Numbered from the stretch's first letter, positions 8,663 to 16,865 are shown. The stretch is DNA of 46,347 nucleotides from Paludibacteraceae bacterium (GCA_017558065.1 JAFYWK010000010.1:1-46347), one strand, 5' to 3'. The notes: generated by a model from the sequence alone, not told the origin. Numbers and translations: made by a program.

Positions 8663-10199
8663 TGATTTCTTCGATGGCGCGTTTGAGCTCTTTGTCGTAG
8701 CGCAAGAGGTAGGCATAATAGCCACGATGGTAGTAATAGCGCTTGACAATCTCGCCTCCCAACATCTCTTCTACTTCTTCGCGATTGCGCTGAATAGCAG
8801 CACGATAATCCACTGTCAAACGGGGCTTGAATGCCTCTAAATCAGCCAACAGGGTGGAGTCCAAATCCTCTTGTTTGGCCATCTTGATGAGTTCGCCTAA
8901 ATGACGTCCTGTTTCTGTTTCGTAGGAGAATTGCTTTTCCTCGAGGAACTGGCAGAAATGTTCTATATCGCTGTCGGTGAGTTGGAACTCTTTGGCAGGC
9001 GCGATGGTGGAGTGTTGGCGATAGTAGCGATTGGCATAATCAAAGAACATATGGTCGCGGTAGAGGTTGTAGGTGATATCCAGTTTAGCAGAATCGGTAA
9101 GCACCACATCGGGTAGGATACCGCCGGCGGTGTCACGATGCAACTGGTTTCCTCGTTGGCGTTCGGCATAGTCAATAGCTTGTATGCAACGACCAGAAGG
9201 CAAGTAGTATTTGGAGGTGGTGACCTTGAGGTGCCCACCAAAAGCGATAGGTCGGATATTCTGTACCAGTCCTTTGCCGAAGGTGCGTTCACCCACGATA
9301 GTAGCGCGATGGAGGTCTTGGAGGGCACCTGCTACAATCTCGCTGGCGGAAGCAGACTGCTCATTCACCAACACGACCAATGGCATATTGGGGAAGATAG
9401 GCGATGTCTGTGTAGCATAGGTGTGGCAACTGCGTTCGGTCTTTCCGCGGGTACTAACCACCTCTGTGCCTTTGGGCAGGAAATAACTGAGAATCTGTAT
9501 GGCTTCATCCACAATACCACCCCCGTTGCCGCGAAGATCAATGATGAGTCGGTTGGCACCATAGTTCTGCACCATACTATCGAGCGCCATCAGGAACTCC
9601 TGTGCCGAATTGGTGGTGAACTCATTGAAGAAGATATAGCCGATGGAGTCGTGTAGAACGGTAGCGTATCCCACAGCGGGCAAGTGAATGTCGCGTCGGG
9701 TCACTTGCTTGGTGAGTAATTGGCTATCGCGTTCGAGGACAATCTCAATCGTACTGCCTGGTTTGCCACGCAGTTTGTCGGATACCTCTTTGGTGTTCTT
9801 GCCTTGGCAATCCATTCCGTCCACCTTAACAAAGCGGTCACCAGGAAGCAAGCCGCATTGCTGTGCGGGCATGCCTTCGTAGAGTTCATTGACAAAAACA
9901 TTGCTATCGCGGTACATGATGATACTGCCTACACCTCCGTATTTGCCTTGCGTCATACGACGCAGTTCATCGTCCTCGCGCTTGGGGATATACATGGTGT
10001 AGGGATCCACTTTGTGGAGCATGTAGTTGATGCTCGTTTCGATGAGGTCGTCGTAGTTGAGGGTGTCCACATAGTTGATATCCAACTGACGCATGACGTC
10101 GGTGTAGATGGTCAGGTTCTTATCTATACGGGTAGTTTGCGTTTCTGCTAACAGATTGATGGTGAGCAGGAGAAAGGGTATGATGAGTAGTTTTTTCAT
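8652..10199 (-). CDS. S41 family C-terminal processing peptidase (secreted)
   Basis: A tail-specific (Prc/CtpA-like) serine protease with a Ser-Lys catalytic pair, acting in the periplasm. The 515 residues begin with a signal peptide (MKKLLIIPFLLLTINLLAE). A PDZ domain follows at about 80-165 (GGVGSIIMYRDS, GLLPGDRFVKVDG). The S41 core then has RGNGGGIVDEA, the serine region NEQSASASEI and the lysine region GERTFGKGLVQ. The start was chosen because the longer frame to 10328 reads into coaD and has no signal peptide. It is the last gene of the yigZ-like/coaD/S41 operon, and a 9-bp tandem array fills most of the 55-bp gap to coaD. Confidence 0.93.
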   Translation of the reverse strand: MKKLLIIPFLLLTINLLAETQTTRIDKNLTIYTDVMRQLDINYVDTLNYDDLIETSINYMLHKVDPYTMYIPKREDDELRRMTQGKYGGVGSIIMYRDSNVFVNELYEGMPAQQCGLLPGDRFVKVDGMDCQGKNTKEVSDKLRGKPGSTIEIVLERDSQLLTKQVTRRDIHLPAVGYATVLHDSIGYIFFNEFTTNSAQEFLMALDSMVQNYGANRLIIDLRGNGGGIVDEAIQILSYFLPKGTEVVSTRGKTERSCHTYATQTSPIFPNMPLVVLVNEQSASASEIVAGALQDLHRATIVGERTFGKGLVQNIRPIAFGGHLKVTTSKYYLPSGRCIQAIDYAERQRGNQLHRDTAGGILPDVVLTDSAKLDITYNLYRDHMFFDYANRYYRQHSTIAPAKEFQLTDSDIEHFCQFLEEKQFSYETETGRHLGELIKMAKQEDLDSTLLADLEAFKPRLTVDYRAAIQRNREEVEEMLGGEIVKRYYYHRGYYAYLLRYDKELKRAIEEITRP

Positions 10200-10217
10200 T
10201 GTTCTTGTAGGGGTGAG

Positions 10218-10253
10218 TAAGGACTTTAAGGTCATTAAGGACATTAAGGTCAG
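10218..10253 (-). repeat. 9-bp tandem micro-array (4 units) between coaD and S41 protease
   Basis: TAAGGACTT, TAAGGTCAT, TAAGGACAT and TAAGGTCAG on the + strand. Read on the minus strand, this is the same unit family as 544-579 after rimP. These are the only two arrays in the window that clearly share a unit. Confidence 0.9.
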
Positions 10254-10254
10254 A

Positions 10255-10692
10255 TTAGGGTAAATACTGTGATATGTCTTTTCCGTGGGAGTGCAGGTCG
10301 CGCACGAGGGTAGAGGAGATGTGTGCATATTCGGGACGGGTGTAGAGGAGTACGGTCTCGATGCCCGAAAGTTGTTTGTTGGCTTCGGCTATATTGCGCT
10401 CGTATTCATAATCCAAGGTGGAGCGTACTCCGCGCAGGATAAACAGCGCTTTGTGTTGTGCCGCAAAATCGACGGTAAGTCCGTCATACACCTCCACACG
10501 CACACGTGGTTCGTTGTCATATATGCGTTGGATAGCAGCCAAGCGCTCGCAGAGCGGGAACGTCTCGCGCTTGGTATAATTGTGCCCAATGCCGATAATA
10601 ATCTCGTCAAAGAGATTCAATGCACGCATCACAATATCGTGATGCCCTATGGTAAAGGGATCAAATGATCCCGGAAAGATAGCTATTCTCAT
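10255..10692 (-). CDS. coaD: Phosphopantetheine adenylyltransferase
   Basis: CoaD joins 4'-phosphopantetheine to AMP, making dephospho-CoA, the penultimate step of CoA synthesis. The 145 residues are slightly shorter than the usual 155-165 but complete. The nucleotidyltransferase motif PGSFDPFTIGHHD is at 8-20 (TxGH at its centre). A second motif, RGVRSTLDYEYERNIAEANK, is the phosphopantetheine/ATP-binding region typical of CoaD. The tail ISSTLVRDL is the usual ISSTxVR signature. The start overlaps the end of the yigZ-like gene by 4 bp, so the two are translationally coupled. Confidence 0.95.
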   Translation of the reverse strand: MRIAIFPGSFDPFTIGHHDIVMRALNLFDEIIIGIGHNYTKRETFPLCERLAAIQRIYDNEPRVRVEVYDGLTVDFAAQHKALFILRGVRSTLDYEYERNIAEANKQLSGIETVLLYTRPEYAHISSTLVRDLHSHGKDISQYLP

Positions 10693-11075
10693 ATTATTTC
10701 TGCATTTTTAAGTGCCTCTTTGGTGGCTTCGCGATAGGCGACCATCAGTCCGCCTGTGCCGAGCAAGGTACCGCCAAAATAGCGCACTACTACTACGAGG
10801 ATATTGTCCAATTTCTGTGCATCAATGCTGCGAAGAATAGGCATACCCGCTGTGCCGTGTGGTTCGCCGTCATCTTTGGTGCGCCACAAGTTGTCGCCCA
10901 ATCGATAGGCATAGCACACATGGCGGGCATCGTGGTATTTCTTTTTGTACCAAGCGATGCGTGTTTTGGCTTCATCCTCATTGGCAATGGGTTCGGCAAA
11001 GGCGAGGAACTTGCTTCCGCGATCCTTGAAGATGCCTTTGGCGAGGCCAGTTATGGTTGATTTTGTTTCGGACAT
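10689..11075 (-). CDS. YigZ/IMPACT-type protein, short form
   Basis: A member of the UPF0029 (IMPACT/YigZ) family. It has 128 residues and matches only the N-terminal domain: RGSKFLAFAEP, ARHVCYAYRLG, DDGEPHGTAGMPIL and VVVRYFGGTLLGTGGLMVAY are all family hallmarks. Classical YigZ proteins are about 200 residues with a second ferredoxin-like domain, which is absent here; single-domain forms are plausible in Bacteroidetes. The molecular role is not settled in bacteria; eukaryotic IMPACT links to translation control. It is the first gene of a three-gene operon with a good promoter 26 bp upstream, and it overlaps coaD by 4 bp. Confidence 0.9.
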   Translation of the reverse strand: MSETKSTITGLAKGIFKDRGSKFLAFAEPIANEDEAKTRIAWYKKKYHDARHVCYAYRLGDNLWRTKDDGEPHGTAGMPILRSIDAQKLDNILVVVVRYFGGTLLGTGGLMVAYREATKEALKNAEII

Positions 11076-11100
11076 AATAAGTCAAAATACAATTTGCTTG

Positions 11101-11108
11101 CAAAGGTA
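11101..11108 (-). promoter_or_regulatory. Promoter of the yigZ-like/coaD/S41 operon
   Basis: TACCTTTG on the minus strand with TTG at 11131-11129, 20 bp apart. It is divergent from the promoter at 11171 with 16 bp between their outer edges. Confidence 0.88.
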
Positions 11109-11170
11109 CAAAAAAAAATACAATTTTGCAAATATGTACGAAATAACTTGCATATATGCAGATTTTTTTG

Positions 11171-11178
11171 TATCTTTG
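11171..11178 (+). promoter_or_regulatory. Promoter of the small basic protein gene at 11211
   Basis: TATCTTTG with TTG at 11148-11150, 20 bp apart. The -33 box extends to TTGCATATAT. Confidence 0.85.
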
Positions 11179-11210
11179 CAGCATATTTAACCACAAAAAT
11201 TATACCAACT

Positions 11211-11579
11211 ATGATTGTACATGTAGCAAGTTTTTTAGAGAGTTTGGGTGGCTCCATAGATAAAGAGCATTACCTTCGCCCTATCCCTGGCAGAACTGGT
11301 TGGGCGGCGTATTGTCGCAAACCTGACTATTCCAAAGCCAAACGAAATGAAATGGCGGAACGCCCTATTGTGAAGAGTTTTGCAGCGATTAGCGCCGAAG
11401 CCAGTGCGATATTGCAAGATCCCGTACGCCGTGCCGAATGGCAAGTGAAATACAATGCTGCTTTGCGCAATGCGAGTAAGCATCAGCGCGCGCCTAAGAA
11501 AGATGGCAAGCCACCTGTGCCAGGACGGTTGTGCGACTTTGTGCGGAAGGAGTTGGCGAAAGCGGCTAAAGAGGGGTAG
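11211..11579 (+). CDS. Small basic protein of unknown function (paralogue of 43217-43606)
   Basis: I do not recognise a named family. The 122-residue product is rich in Lys/Arg and has no signal peptide or membrane segment. Its middle reads SFAAISAEASAILQDPVRR followed by AEW, then a proline/lysine-rich linker and RLCDFVRKELAKAAKEG. The gene at 43217 has the same layout: Phe, a helix, (D/A)P-x-R, a Trp, a basic linker, then a FV-containing end. The two therefore look like distant paralogues. The ATG at 11211 was chosen because the promoter lies just before it; the longer frame from 11094 crosses the promoter. A DNA- or RNA-binding role is possible from charge alone but not shown. Confidence 0.75.
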   Translation: MIVHVASFLESLGGSIDKEHYLRPIPGRTGWAAYCRKPDYSKAKRNEMAERPIVKSFAAISAEASAILQDPVRRAEWQVKYNAALRNASKHQRAPKKDGKPPVPGRLCDFVRKELAKAAKEG

Positions 11580-11623
11580 AACTGATATAGATAATAGGGA
11601 GATGTTATAGTCATCCTTCAGTG

Positions 11624-11667
11624 AGGTTCCAATCAGCTTCCAATCAGGTTCCAATGAGGTTCCAATG
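11624..11667 (+). repeat. 11-bp tandem micro-array (4 units)
   Basis: AGGTTCCAATC, AGCTTCCAATC, AGGTTCCAATG and AGGTTCCAATG follow head to tail, 45 bp after the stop of the small basic protein gene. A second short echo (GGCAAATA-type, about 11691-11707) follows. Confidence 0.88.
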
Positions 11668-11708
11668 GAGATAGGGGGCAATTGGCTGGCAAATAACGGG
11701 CAAATAGT

Positions 11709-11753
11709 GAAAAAATATACGGCTACATAACTTAATTGGTTACGTAGCCGTAT
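11709..11753 (-). terminator. Terminator of the lipoprotein gene (minus strand)
   Basis: A 15-bp stem with one mismatch (11717-11731 with 11739-11753, 7-nt loop). On the minus strand it is followed by an ATTTTTTC run, so it fits the end of the gene at 11801-12256. Confidence 0.82.
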
Positions 11754-11800
11754 GTGATATTCGGGAGGTGTTAATTTTGATTTCGTTTTGGAGGTGCGGA

Positions 11801-12256
11801 TTATTTTATACGATCGAAATAGAATGTGTATATAATCTCTTCGTCATAGTCTTCGAATTCAATCTCAAGAATAAGTTTTGTATCAGTAAGTTTTTTAATT
11901 GTAAAATAATCAGCATCACCACCAAACCAATCATCAATTAATTCGGTGTATAATTTTTTCCCGCTTACATTGTAGTCGTACTTACCTTCTCTCTCTCCAT
12001 CCCAGTAAATAGTCAAATTCTCATCATCATCAAATTCCCAAACATATTCTTCGCTACCATAACTCTCAGAATCACTTTCGGTATCACCGTCAAATGATAC
12101 TTCGTAAGCTTGTTCGGTACATTCCCATTCACCGATGATAAGATCTTCTGTAGCATCGCTCGAAGGTTCATTTTTTTTGTCGTTTTGACATGAAGTGATA
12201 AACATAGGCATCATTGCTACCAGCAACATTACCAAAAAAGATTTCATTGTTTTCAT
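11801..12256 (-). CDS. Small acidic lipoprotein, possibly lipocalin-like
   Basis: The 151-residue product starts with a lipoprotein signal peptide (MKSFLVMLLVAMMPMFITSC, acylated Cys at residue 23 of the 12256 start), so it should be anchored to the envelope. An acidic linker follows, then a beta-rich domain opening LIIGEWECTEQAYEV and continuing with alternating strands (YVWEFDDDENLTIYW, GKYDYNVSGKKLYTE, TKLILEIEFED). The opening IIGxW and the strand pattern resemble the lipocalin-like small lipoproteins common in Bacteroidales; this is inference. It is AT-rich compared with nearby housekeeping genes. It may start at 12247 instead. A strong terminator follows. No canonical promoter is visible right upstream, where the putative ncRNA ends. 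Confidence 0.75.
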   Translation of the reverse strand: MKTMKSFLVMLLVAMMPMFITSCQNDKKNEPSSDATEDLIIGEWECTEQAYEVSFDGDTESDSESYGSEEYVWEFDDDENLTIYWDGEREGKYDYNVSGKKLYTELIDDWFGGDADYFTIKKLTDTKLILEIEFEDYDEEIIYTFYFDRIK

Positions 12257-12320
12257 AATTGTTCTAATTTGTTTTGTTTATATTACCGAATACCATTTTC
12301 CTTGTTGTATATAGACATAC

Positions 12321-12367
12321 AAAAAGCGCAGACCTCGAGTTGCTTATTTACAAGTCGAGGCCTTCGC
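12321..12367 (-). terminator. Terminator hairpin of the putative ncRNA (minus strand)
   Basis: On the minus strand GCG-A-AGGCCTCGA pairs with TCGAGGTCT-G-CGC (one mismatch, one G.U), followed directly by a run of five T. It lies between the putative RNA and the lipoprotein gene, and no protein gene ends here. Confidence 0.85.
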
Positions 12368-12633
12368 ATTGCCTTAAAAGTCTAATAAACAACAGGAAAC
12401 CTACGCTGGTATGAAAACACACCACACCCAATACAAGTGCGGTATGAATACAATCATACCCATAGGCATTTACTGTTACTTTGATTTTGACTTTTAATTC
12501 CGAAAGTTGCGAAGTTTCGACTTGCCAAACGCAAAGCGTCAATAAACGCTATTCAATATGTCAGAAACCTACCCCAAAAGTGCATTCGCAAAACGATTTT
12601 TGCAAAACATATCTGCCCTCCAGCGTAAATTTC
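12321..12633 (-). ncRNA. Putative structured non-coding RNA, about 310 nt
   Basis: A transcription unit with no credible protein: a canonical promoter at 12646-12639 (minus strand) and a strong terminator at 12367-12321. Within it, TACGCTGG near the 5' end (about 12627-12620) can pair with CCAGCGTA (about 12408-12401), closing a large domain. Inside are further hairpins, such as GGTATGA/TCATACC (about 12461-12442), GCGT/ACGC (about 12549-12536) and CGAA/TTCG (about 12520-12511). A 64-residue frame (12542-12348) exists, but it covers the paired segments and its ATG lies about 90 nt inside the transcript. It lacks the landmarks I know for tmRNA, RNase P RNA or SRP RNA. My recollection that similar short 'hypothetical proteins' recur in Bacteroidales databases is unverified; it would mean a conserved, multi-copy element. 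Confidence 0.62.
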
Positions 12634-12638
12634 GACTG

Positions 12639-12646
12639 CAAAGGTA
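12639..12646 (-). promoter_or_regulatory. Promoter of the putative ncRNA
   Basis: TACCTTTG on the minus strand with TTG at 12669-12667, 20 bp apart, -33 box TTTGCATGTGT. It points away from the ATPase gene and towards the structured RNA. Confidence 0.85.
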
Positions 12647-12729
12647 CTATAAAAAATCGACACATGCAAATAAAAATAGTTTTTTTGCGTAATTTTTATT
12701 CTATACTTGTGTATATTCAAAAAAAATTG

Positions 12730-12737
12730 TAACTTTG
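12730..12737 (+). promoter_or_regulatory. Promoter of the AAA/DUF4143 ATPase gene
   Basis: TAACTTTG with TTG at 12707-12709, 20 bp apart. The ATG is 29 bp downstream. Confidence 0.85.
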
Positions 12738-12766
12738 CACGCTAAATTGAATCAATTACATATAAT

Positions 12767-14008
12767 ATGCAACAGCAAGAATTAATAGAGCGTAAACAAT
12801 ATATGCAGCAACTGCGAAGCCTTAAAGACCAAAATGTCATAAAGGTTATTTCTGGTGTGCGTCGTTGTGGAAAATCAACTCTATTGATGATGTTTGCAGA
12901 AGAACTGATTCAAAGTGGCGTTGACCGAAAGCAAATACAGTTTTATAACTTTGAAGACCTTGATACACTTGCTATTGGAGATATATACCAAATTCATACA
13001 TATATCAAAGAACGATTAGTTGATGATAAACCTAATTATATATTTTTAGATGAGATACAAAATGTAGCTGAGTTTCAGCGATTGGTTGATAGTTTGTATA
13101 TCAAACCAAATGTAGATGTCTATATAACAGGTTCTAATGCATATCTACTTTCTGGTGAACTTGCTACTTTGCTTACTGGGCGCTACATTGAGATTAATAT
13201 ACTTCCGTTACAATTCGCTGAATATTACCAGTTTATGTTGTCGAAATCGCCAAACTTATCAAAACAGGAGATTTTGGCGAATTTTATTCACTATGGAGGT
13301 ATACCAGAATATAATAAACAATTGAATATCAGCGAAAAACAAGCAGACCTTTTTGCACAAAGTGTATTAAAAACGATAGTTGAAAAGGATATTTTCCAAC
13401 GACTGAACATAACGAATAAGCATGATTTTAATAAAATAATAGACTTCGTATTTGATTCCGTAGGCTCATATGTTTCCCCGCGCTCAATTTCAGATACTTT
13501 GCGCTCGAATGGCACTATAATAGACAAACAAACTGTTGCAAAATATCTTGATGCACTATGTGATGCATATTTAATATATAAGGTACCACGATTCGAAATA
13601 AAAGGAAAAGGTCTGTTGCAAACGCTGAATAAATATTATGTTGTAGATCCTTGCTTTGCTAAGGTGCGATTAAAAAAAGCGATACTCAAAGATCGTTCTC
13701 ATTGGTTGGAAAATATGGTGTATCTTGAATTACTTCGACAGAATAAAGAGGTATTTATTGGAAAACGACATAATCTGGAAGTAGATTTTGTGGCAATAGA
13801 TTATAATGATTATACCTCTTATTATCAAGTAGCATGGACTACAGAAAATGCGGATACATTGGAGCGAGAATTAGCATCGTTGAAAGCCATCAAAGATTCT
13901 ACCCCAAAATATCTTTTAACAACAGATGTAGATTTTAATCCTGTCTATGATGGAATACGAAAATTGAATGTCATAGATTGGATGTTAAATAATTCAATGA
14001 ATAACTAA
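12767..14008 (+). CDS. AAA-type ATP-binding protein with DUF4143 domain
   Basis: A 413-residue protein of the AAA_14/DUF4143 class, common and multi-copy in Bacteroidetes, function unknown. The Walker A motif GVRRCGKST is at 30-38, and Walker B/sensor YIFLDEIQNV is near 92. The middle has a winged-helix-like section (SYVSPRSISDTLRSNG). The C-terminal DUF4143 part contains NLEVDFVAIDY followed by YYQVAW, a spacing like PD-(D/E)xK nucleases (E-V-D ... Q), though nuclease activity is not shown. The gene is AT-rich with codon use unlike gcvP, suggesting acquisition. It has its own promoter and sits divergently beside the putative ncRNA. It may have inserted upstream of gcvP, which starts 29 bp after its stop. 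Confidence 0.9.
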   Translation: MQQQELIERKQYMQQLRSLKDQNVIKVISGVRRCGKSTLLMMFAEELIQSGVDRKQIQFYNFEDLDTLAIGDIYQIHTYIKERLVDDKPNYIFLDEIQNVAEFQRLVDSLYIKPNVDVYITGSNAYLLSGELATLLTGRYIEINILPLQFAEYYQFMLSKSPNLSKQEILANFIHYGGIPEYNKQLNISEKQADLFAQSVLKTIVEKDIFQRLNITNKHDFNKIIDFVFDSVGSYVSPRSISDTLRSNGTIIDKQTVAKYLDALCDAYLIYKVPRFEIKGKGLLQTLNKYYVVDPCFAKVRLKKAILKDRSHWLENMVYLELLRQNKEVFIGKRHNLEVDFVAIDYNDYTSYYQVAWTTENADTLERELASLKAIKDSTPKYLLTTDVDFNPVYDGIRKLNVIDWMLNNSMNN

Positions 14009-14037
14009 ATAGATAACAATTCTAAAAATAATATATT

Positions 14038-16863
14038 GTGAAAACGAACTACTTGAAAAGCAGACATATTGGTCTGACAGAGCAAGACCAACAGCAGATG
14101 TTGGAAGTAATCGGAGTGAAAAGTATGGATGAACTCATCGCACAAACTATGCCAGCGGATATCCTACTGGAGGAGCCATTGGACCTCGATGAGCCACTCA
14201 CTGAGCAAGAACACCTAAACACGGTGCACGATATGGCGCAGAAAAATCAACTCTACCGTTCGTATATCGGTCGTGGTTGGTACGGCACCATCACTCCAGC
14301 AGTGATTCAACGCAATATATTGGAGAATCCCGTTTGGTACACCTCGTACACCCCTTATCAGGCAGAAGTGAGCCAAGGTCGTTTGGAGGCGTTGTTTGTA
14401 TATCAAACGATGATTAGTGACCTGACAGGGCTGCCACTCGCCAATTGCTCGCTGTTGGACGAAGCGACAGCAGCAGCTGAGGCAGTGACCATGATGCGCA
14501 ACCTACGCAGTCGCGATATGGTGAAAGCTGGTGTGAAGAAGGTATTGGTGGACAAGAAAATCTTTGCTAACACCTTACATGTAATGCGCACACGCGCGAA
14601 AGGGCAAGACATCGAACTTGTGCTGGTGGATTATGCTTGCGTGACCAGCGATTGGTTGGCTGAGAATGGCCCATTCTTTGGTGCCATCGTGCAATGGCCT
14701 AATGCAGACGGAGCGATAGAGGATTACAATGCATTCATTGAGGACTGCCATGCAGCAGGTATGAAAGTGACGGTGATTGCTGACCTGATGGCATTGGCAT
14801 TGCTCAAGCCGCTGAACGCAGACATCATGTGCGGTACAGCACAACGCTTCGGTTTGCCAATGGGCTTTGGTGGTCCTACCGCAGGATACATGGCAACTCG
14901 CGAGGAGTACAAACGCGATATGCCAGGTCGTATCATTGGTTTGAGTAAAGATACCAATGAGAAGCCAGCTTTCCGTTTGGCGCTTCAGACACGTGAGCAA
15001 CATATCAAACGCGAGAAAGCGACTTCAAATATCTGTACTGCGGAGGCCTTGTCGGCTGTGATGGCAGGTATGTATGGCGTATATCATGGTGCAGAGGGTA
15101 TTCGTGAGATAGCGGAAGGTATTCATGGTAAGGCGGTGTATTTGAGCGAGATGTTGCAAGCATACGGCTATGAGCAAGAGAACACCGAGTTCTTTGACAC
15201 GCTGAAGATTCGCCACGAGAATGGGGTAGAGGCAGTGCGCGAAGCGGCTGAAGAGTTGGGTATTAACCTCTATTACGATGAGGAAGGTTGGATAGGTATC
15301 TCATTGGATGAGAGTGTGACGGTGGACGACATGAACGACCTGATTGAGGTGTTTGCTAACGCATCGGGCAATATGGCACAATACGAGGATAGCGAAGAGG
15401 TGTTCGAAGGGCTTTGGGCGATTAACGAGGATAGCGTTCGCGAGGTAGATTACCTGCAAGAAGAGGTATTCAAGAAATACCGCACTGAAACCGAGATGAT
15501 GCGCTATATCAAACGCCTTGATAGAAAGGATATTAGTTTGACGCATACGATGATTCCATTGGGCTCTTGCACCATGAAGCTCAATCCTGCGGCTGCTATG
15601 ATTCCTGTGACCTATCCCGGCTATATGGGCATTCACCCATTGGCGCCAGCAGAGCAAGTGGCTGGATACATGGAAGTGATGGAAGACTTGGAGCAGCAGC
15701 TGGCTACTATCACGGGTTTTGCGGCATGCAACCTGCAGCCAACTTCGGGTGCGGCTGGCGAGTATGCGGGACTGGTGACCATACGCGAGTATCTGCACCA
15801 AAAAGGTGAGGACCATCGCAATATCTTGTTGATTCCTGCTTCGGCTCACGGAACGAACCCTGCATCTTGCGCGCAAGCAGGTATGGTGCCTGTGGTGGTG
15901 AAATGCGATGAGAATGGCAATACTGACCTGGCAGACTGGCGCGAGAAAGCCGAGCAACACAAGGAGAACTTGGCGGGCTGTATGATTACCTATCCATCTA
16001 CCCACGGTATCTTTGAGATGGCTATTCGTGAGATGTGCCAAATCGTACATGACTGTGGTGGACAAGTATATATGGACGGTGCGAACATGAATGCACAGAT
16101 CGGTTATACCAACCCTGGTTTTATTGGCGCAGACGTATGCCACCTGAATTTGCATAAGTCGTTTGCCAGCCCTCACGGCGGTGGCGGACCAGGCGTAGGT
16201 GCAATATGCTGTGCGGCGCACTTGGTGGACGCTATGCCACAAGCGGAGAATAACCGCGTATCGAGCGCCTTGTATGGCAATGCGAATATGGCACTGATTT
16301 CTTACGGCTATATCCGCATGATGGGCGAAGAAGGATTGCGCGAATCGACAGCAGCAGCTATCGTGAGTGCGAACTATATGGCTGAGAAACTGAAAGATGC
16401 CTATGGCATTGTATATACAGGTGTGAACGGCAGAGTAGGTCATGAGTTGATTTTGGACTGCCGTCAGTTCCATGCTATCGGAATTACCGAGTCGGATATT
16501 GCGAAACGATTGATGGACTTTGGTTATCACGCTCCTACACTGAGTTTCCCAGTGCATGGCACATTGATGGTGGAGCCAACCGAGAGCGAGAGCTTGCACG
16601 AACTTGATCAATTCATTGATGCATTGCTCATCATCCGCGAGGAGATTGCCGAGGTAGAACGCGGCGAGGTGGATAAGAAGGATAATGTGCTGGTGAATGC
16701 ACCACACCCTGAGTATGAGGTAGTGGCTGACGAATGGAACCACCCATATAGCCGTCAGAAAGCCGCTTATCCAGCCGAGTGGGTGAAAGCCAATAAGTTC
16801 TGGATTCCTGTATCGCGTGTGGATAATGGTTGGGGAGATAGAAATCTGGTGGCGAGATTTTGA
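14038..16863 (+). CDS. gcvP: Glycine dehydrogenase (decarboxylating), P protein
   Basis: The P protein of the glycine cleavage system removes CO2 from glycine using pyridoxal phosphate and passes the aminomethyl group to the lipoyl H protein. The 941 residues make the long fused form (N- and C-terminal halves in one chain). The PLP lysine is K707 in HLNLHKSFASPHGGGGPG. Typical end sequences are present (RVDNGWGDRNLVARF). The start codon is GTG at 14038; the next residues (KTNYLKSRHIGLTEQD) match where GcvP proteins begin. No gcvH, gcvT or lpd is in the window. No promoter or glycine riboswitch is seen in the 29-bp gap after the ATPase gene. Two YitT genes follow on the same strand. Confidence 0.96.
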   Translation: MKTNYLKSRHIGLTEQDQQQMLEVIGVKSMDELIAQTMPADILLEEPLDLDEPLTEQEHLNTVHDMAQKNQLYRSYIGRGWYGTITPAVIQRNILENPVWYTSYTPYQAEVSQGRLEALFVYQTMISDLTGLPLANCSLLDEATAAAEAVTMMRNLRSRDMVKAGVKKVLVDKKIFANTLHVMRTRAKGQDIELVLVDYACVTSDWLAENGPFFGAIVQWPNADGAIEDYNAFIEDCHAAGMKVTVIADLMALALLKPLNADIMCGTAQRFGLPMGFGGPTAGYMATREEYKRDMPGRIIGLSKDTNEKPAFRLALQTREQHIKREKATSNICTAEALSAVMAGMYGVYHGAEGIREIAEGIHGKAVYLSEMLQAYGYEQENTEFFDTLKIRHENGVEAVREAAEELGINLYYDEEGWIGISLDESVTVDDMNDLIEVFANASGNMAQYEDSEEVFEGLWAINEDSVREVDYLQEEVFKKYRTETEMMRYIKRLDRKDISLTHTMIPLGSCTMKLNPAAAMIPVTYPGYMGIHPLAPAEQVAGYMEVMEDLEQQLATITGFAACNLQPTSGAAGEYAGLVTIREYLHQKGEDHRNILLIPASAHGTNPASCAQAGMVPVVVKCDENGNTDLADWREKAEQHKENLAGCMITYPSTHGIFEMAIREMCQIVHDCGGQVYMDGANMNAQIGYTNPGFIGADVCHLNLHKSFASPHGGGGPGVGAICCAAHLVDAMPQAENNRVSSALYGNANMALISYGYIRMMGEEGLRESTAAAIVSANYMAEKLKDAYGIVYTGVNGRVGHELILDCRQFHAIGITESDIAKRLMDFGYHAPTLSFPVHGTLMVEPTESESLHELDQFIDALLIIREEIAEVERGEVDKKDNVLVNAPHPEYEVVADEWNHPYSRQKAAYPAEWVKANKFWIPVSRVDNGWGDRNLVARF

Positions 16864-16865
16864 TC

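Noticed and set aside
12348-12542. 64-codon frame on the minus strand inside the putative ncRNA
   Set aside because: The ATG lies about 90 nt inside the transcript and the frame runs across stable hairpins and into the terminator. I treat it as a spurious frame over an RNA, though a small protein cannot be excluded.
14009-14037. Glycine riboswitch upstream of gcvP
   Set aside because: The gap is only 29 bp, too short for any glycine aptamer, and none is seen at the ATPase 3' end.
15301-16743. 480-codon frame on the minus strand opposite gcvP
   Set aside because: A shadow frame, Cys/His/Arg-rich with no motif, lying over the conserved PLP domain of gcvP.
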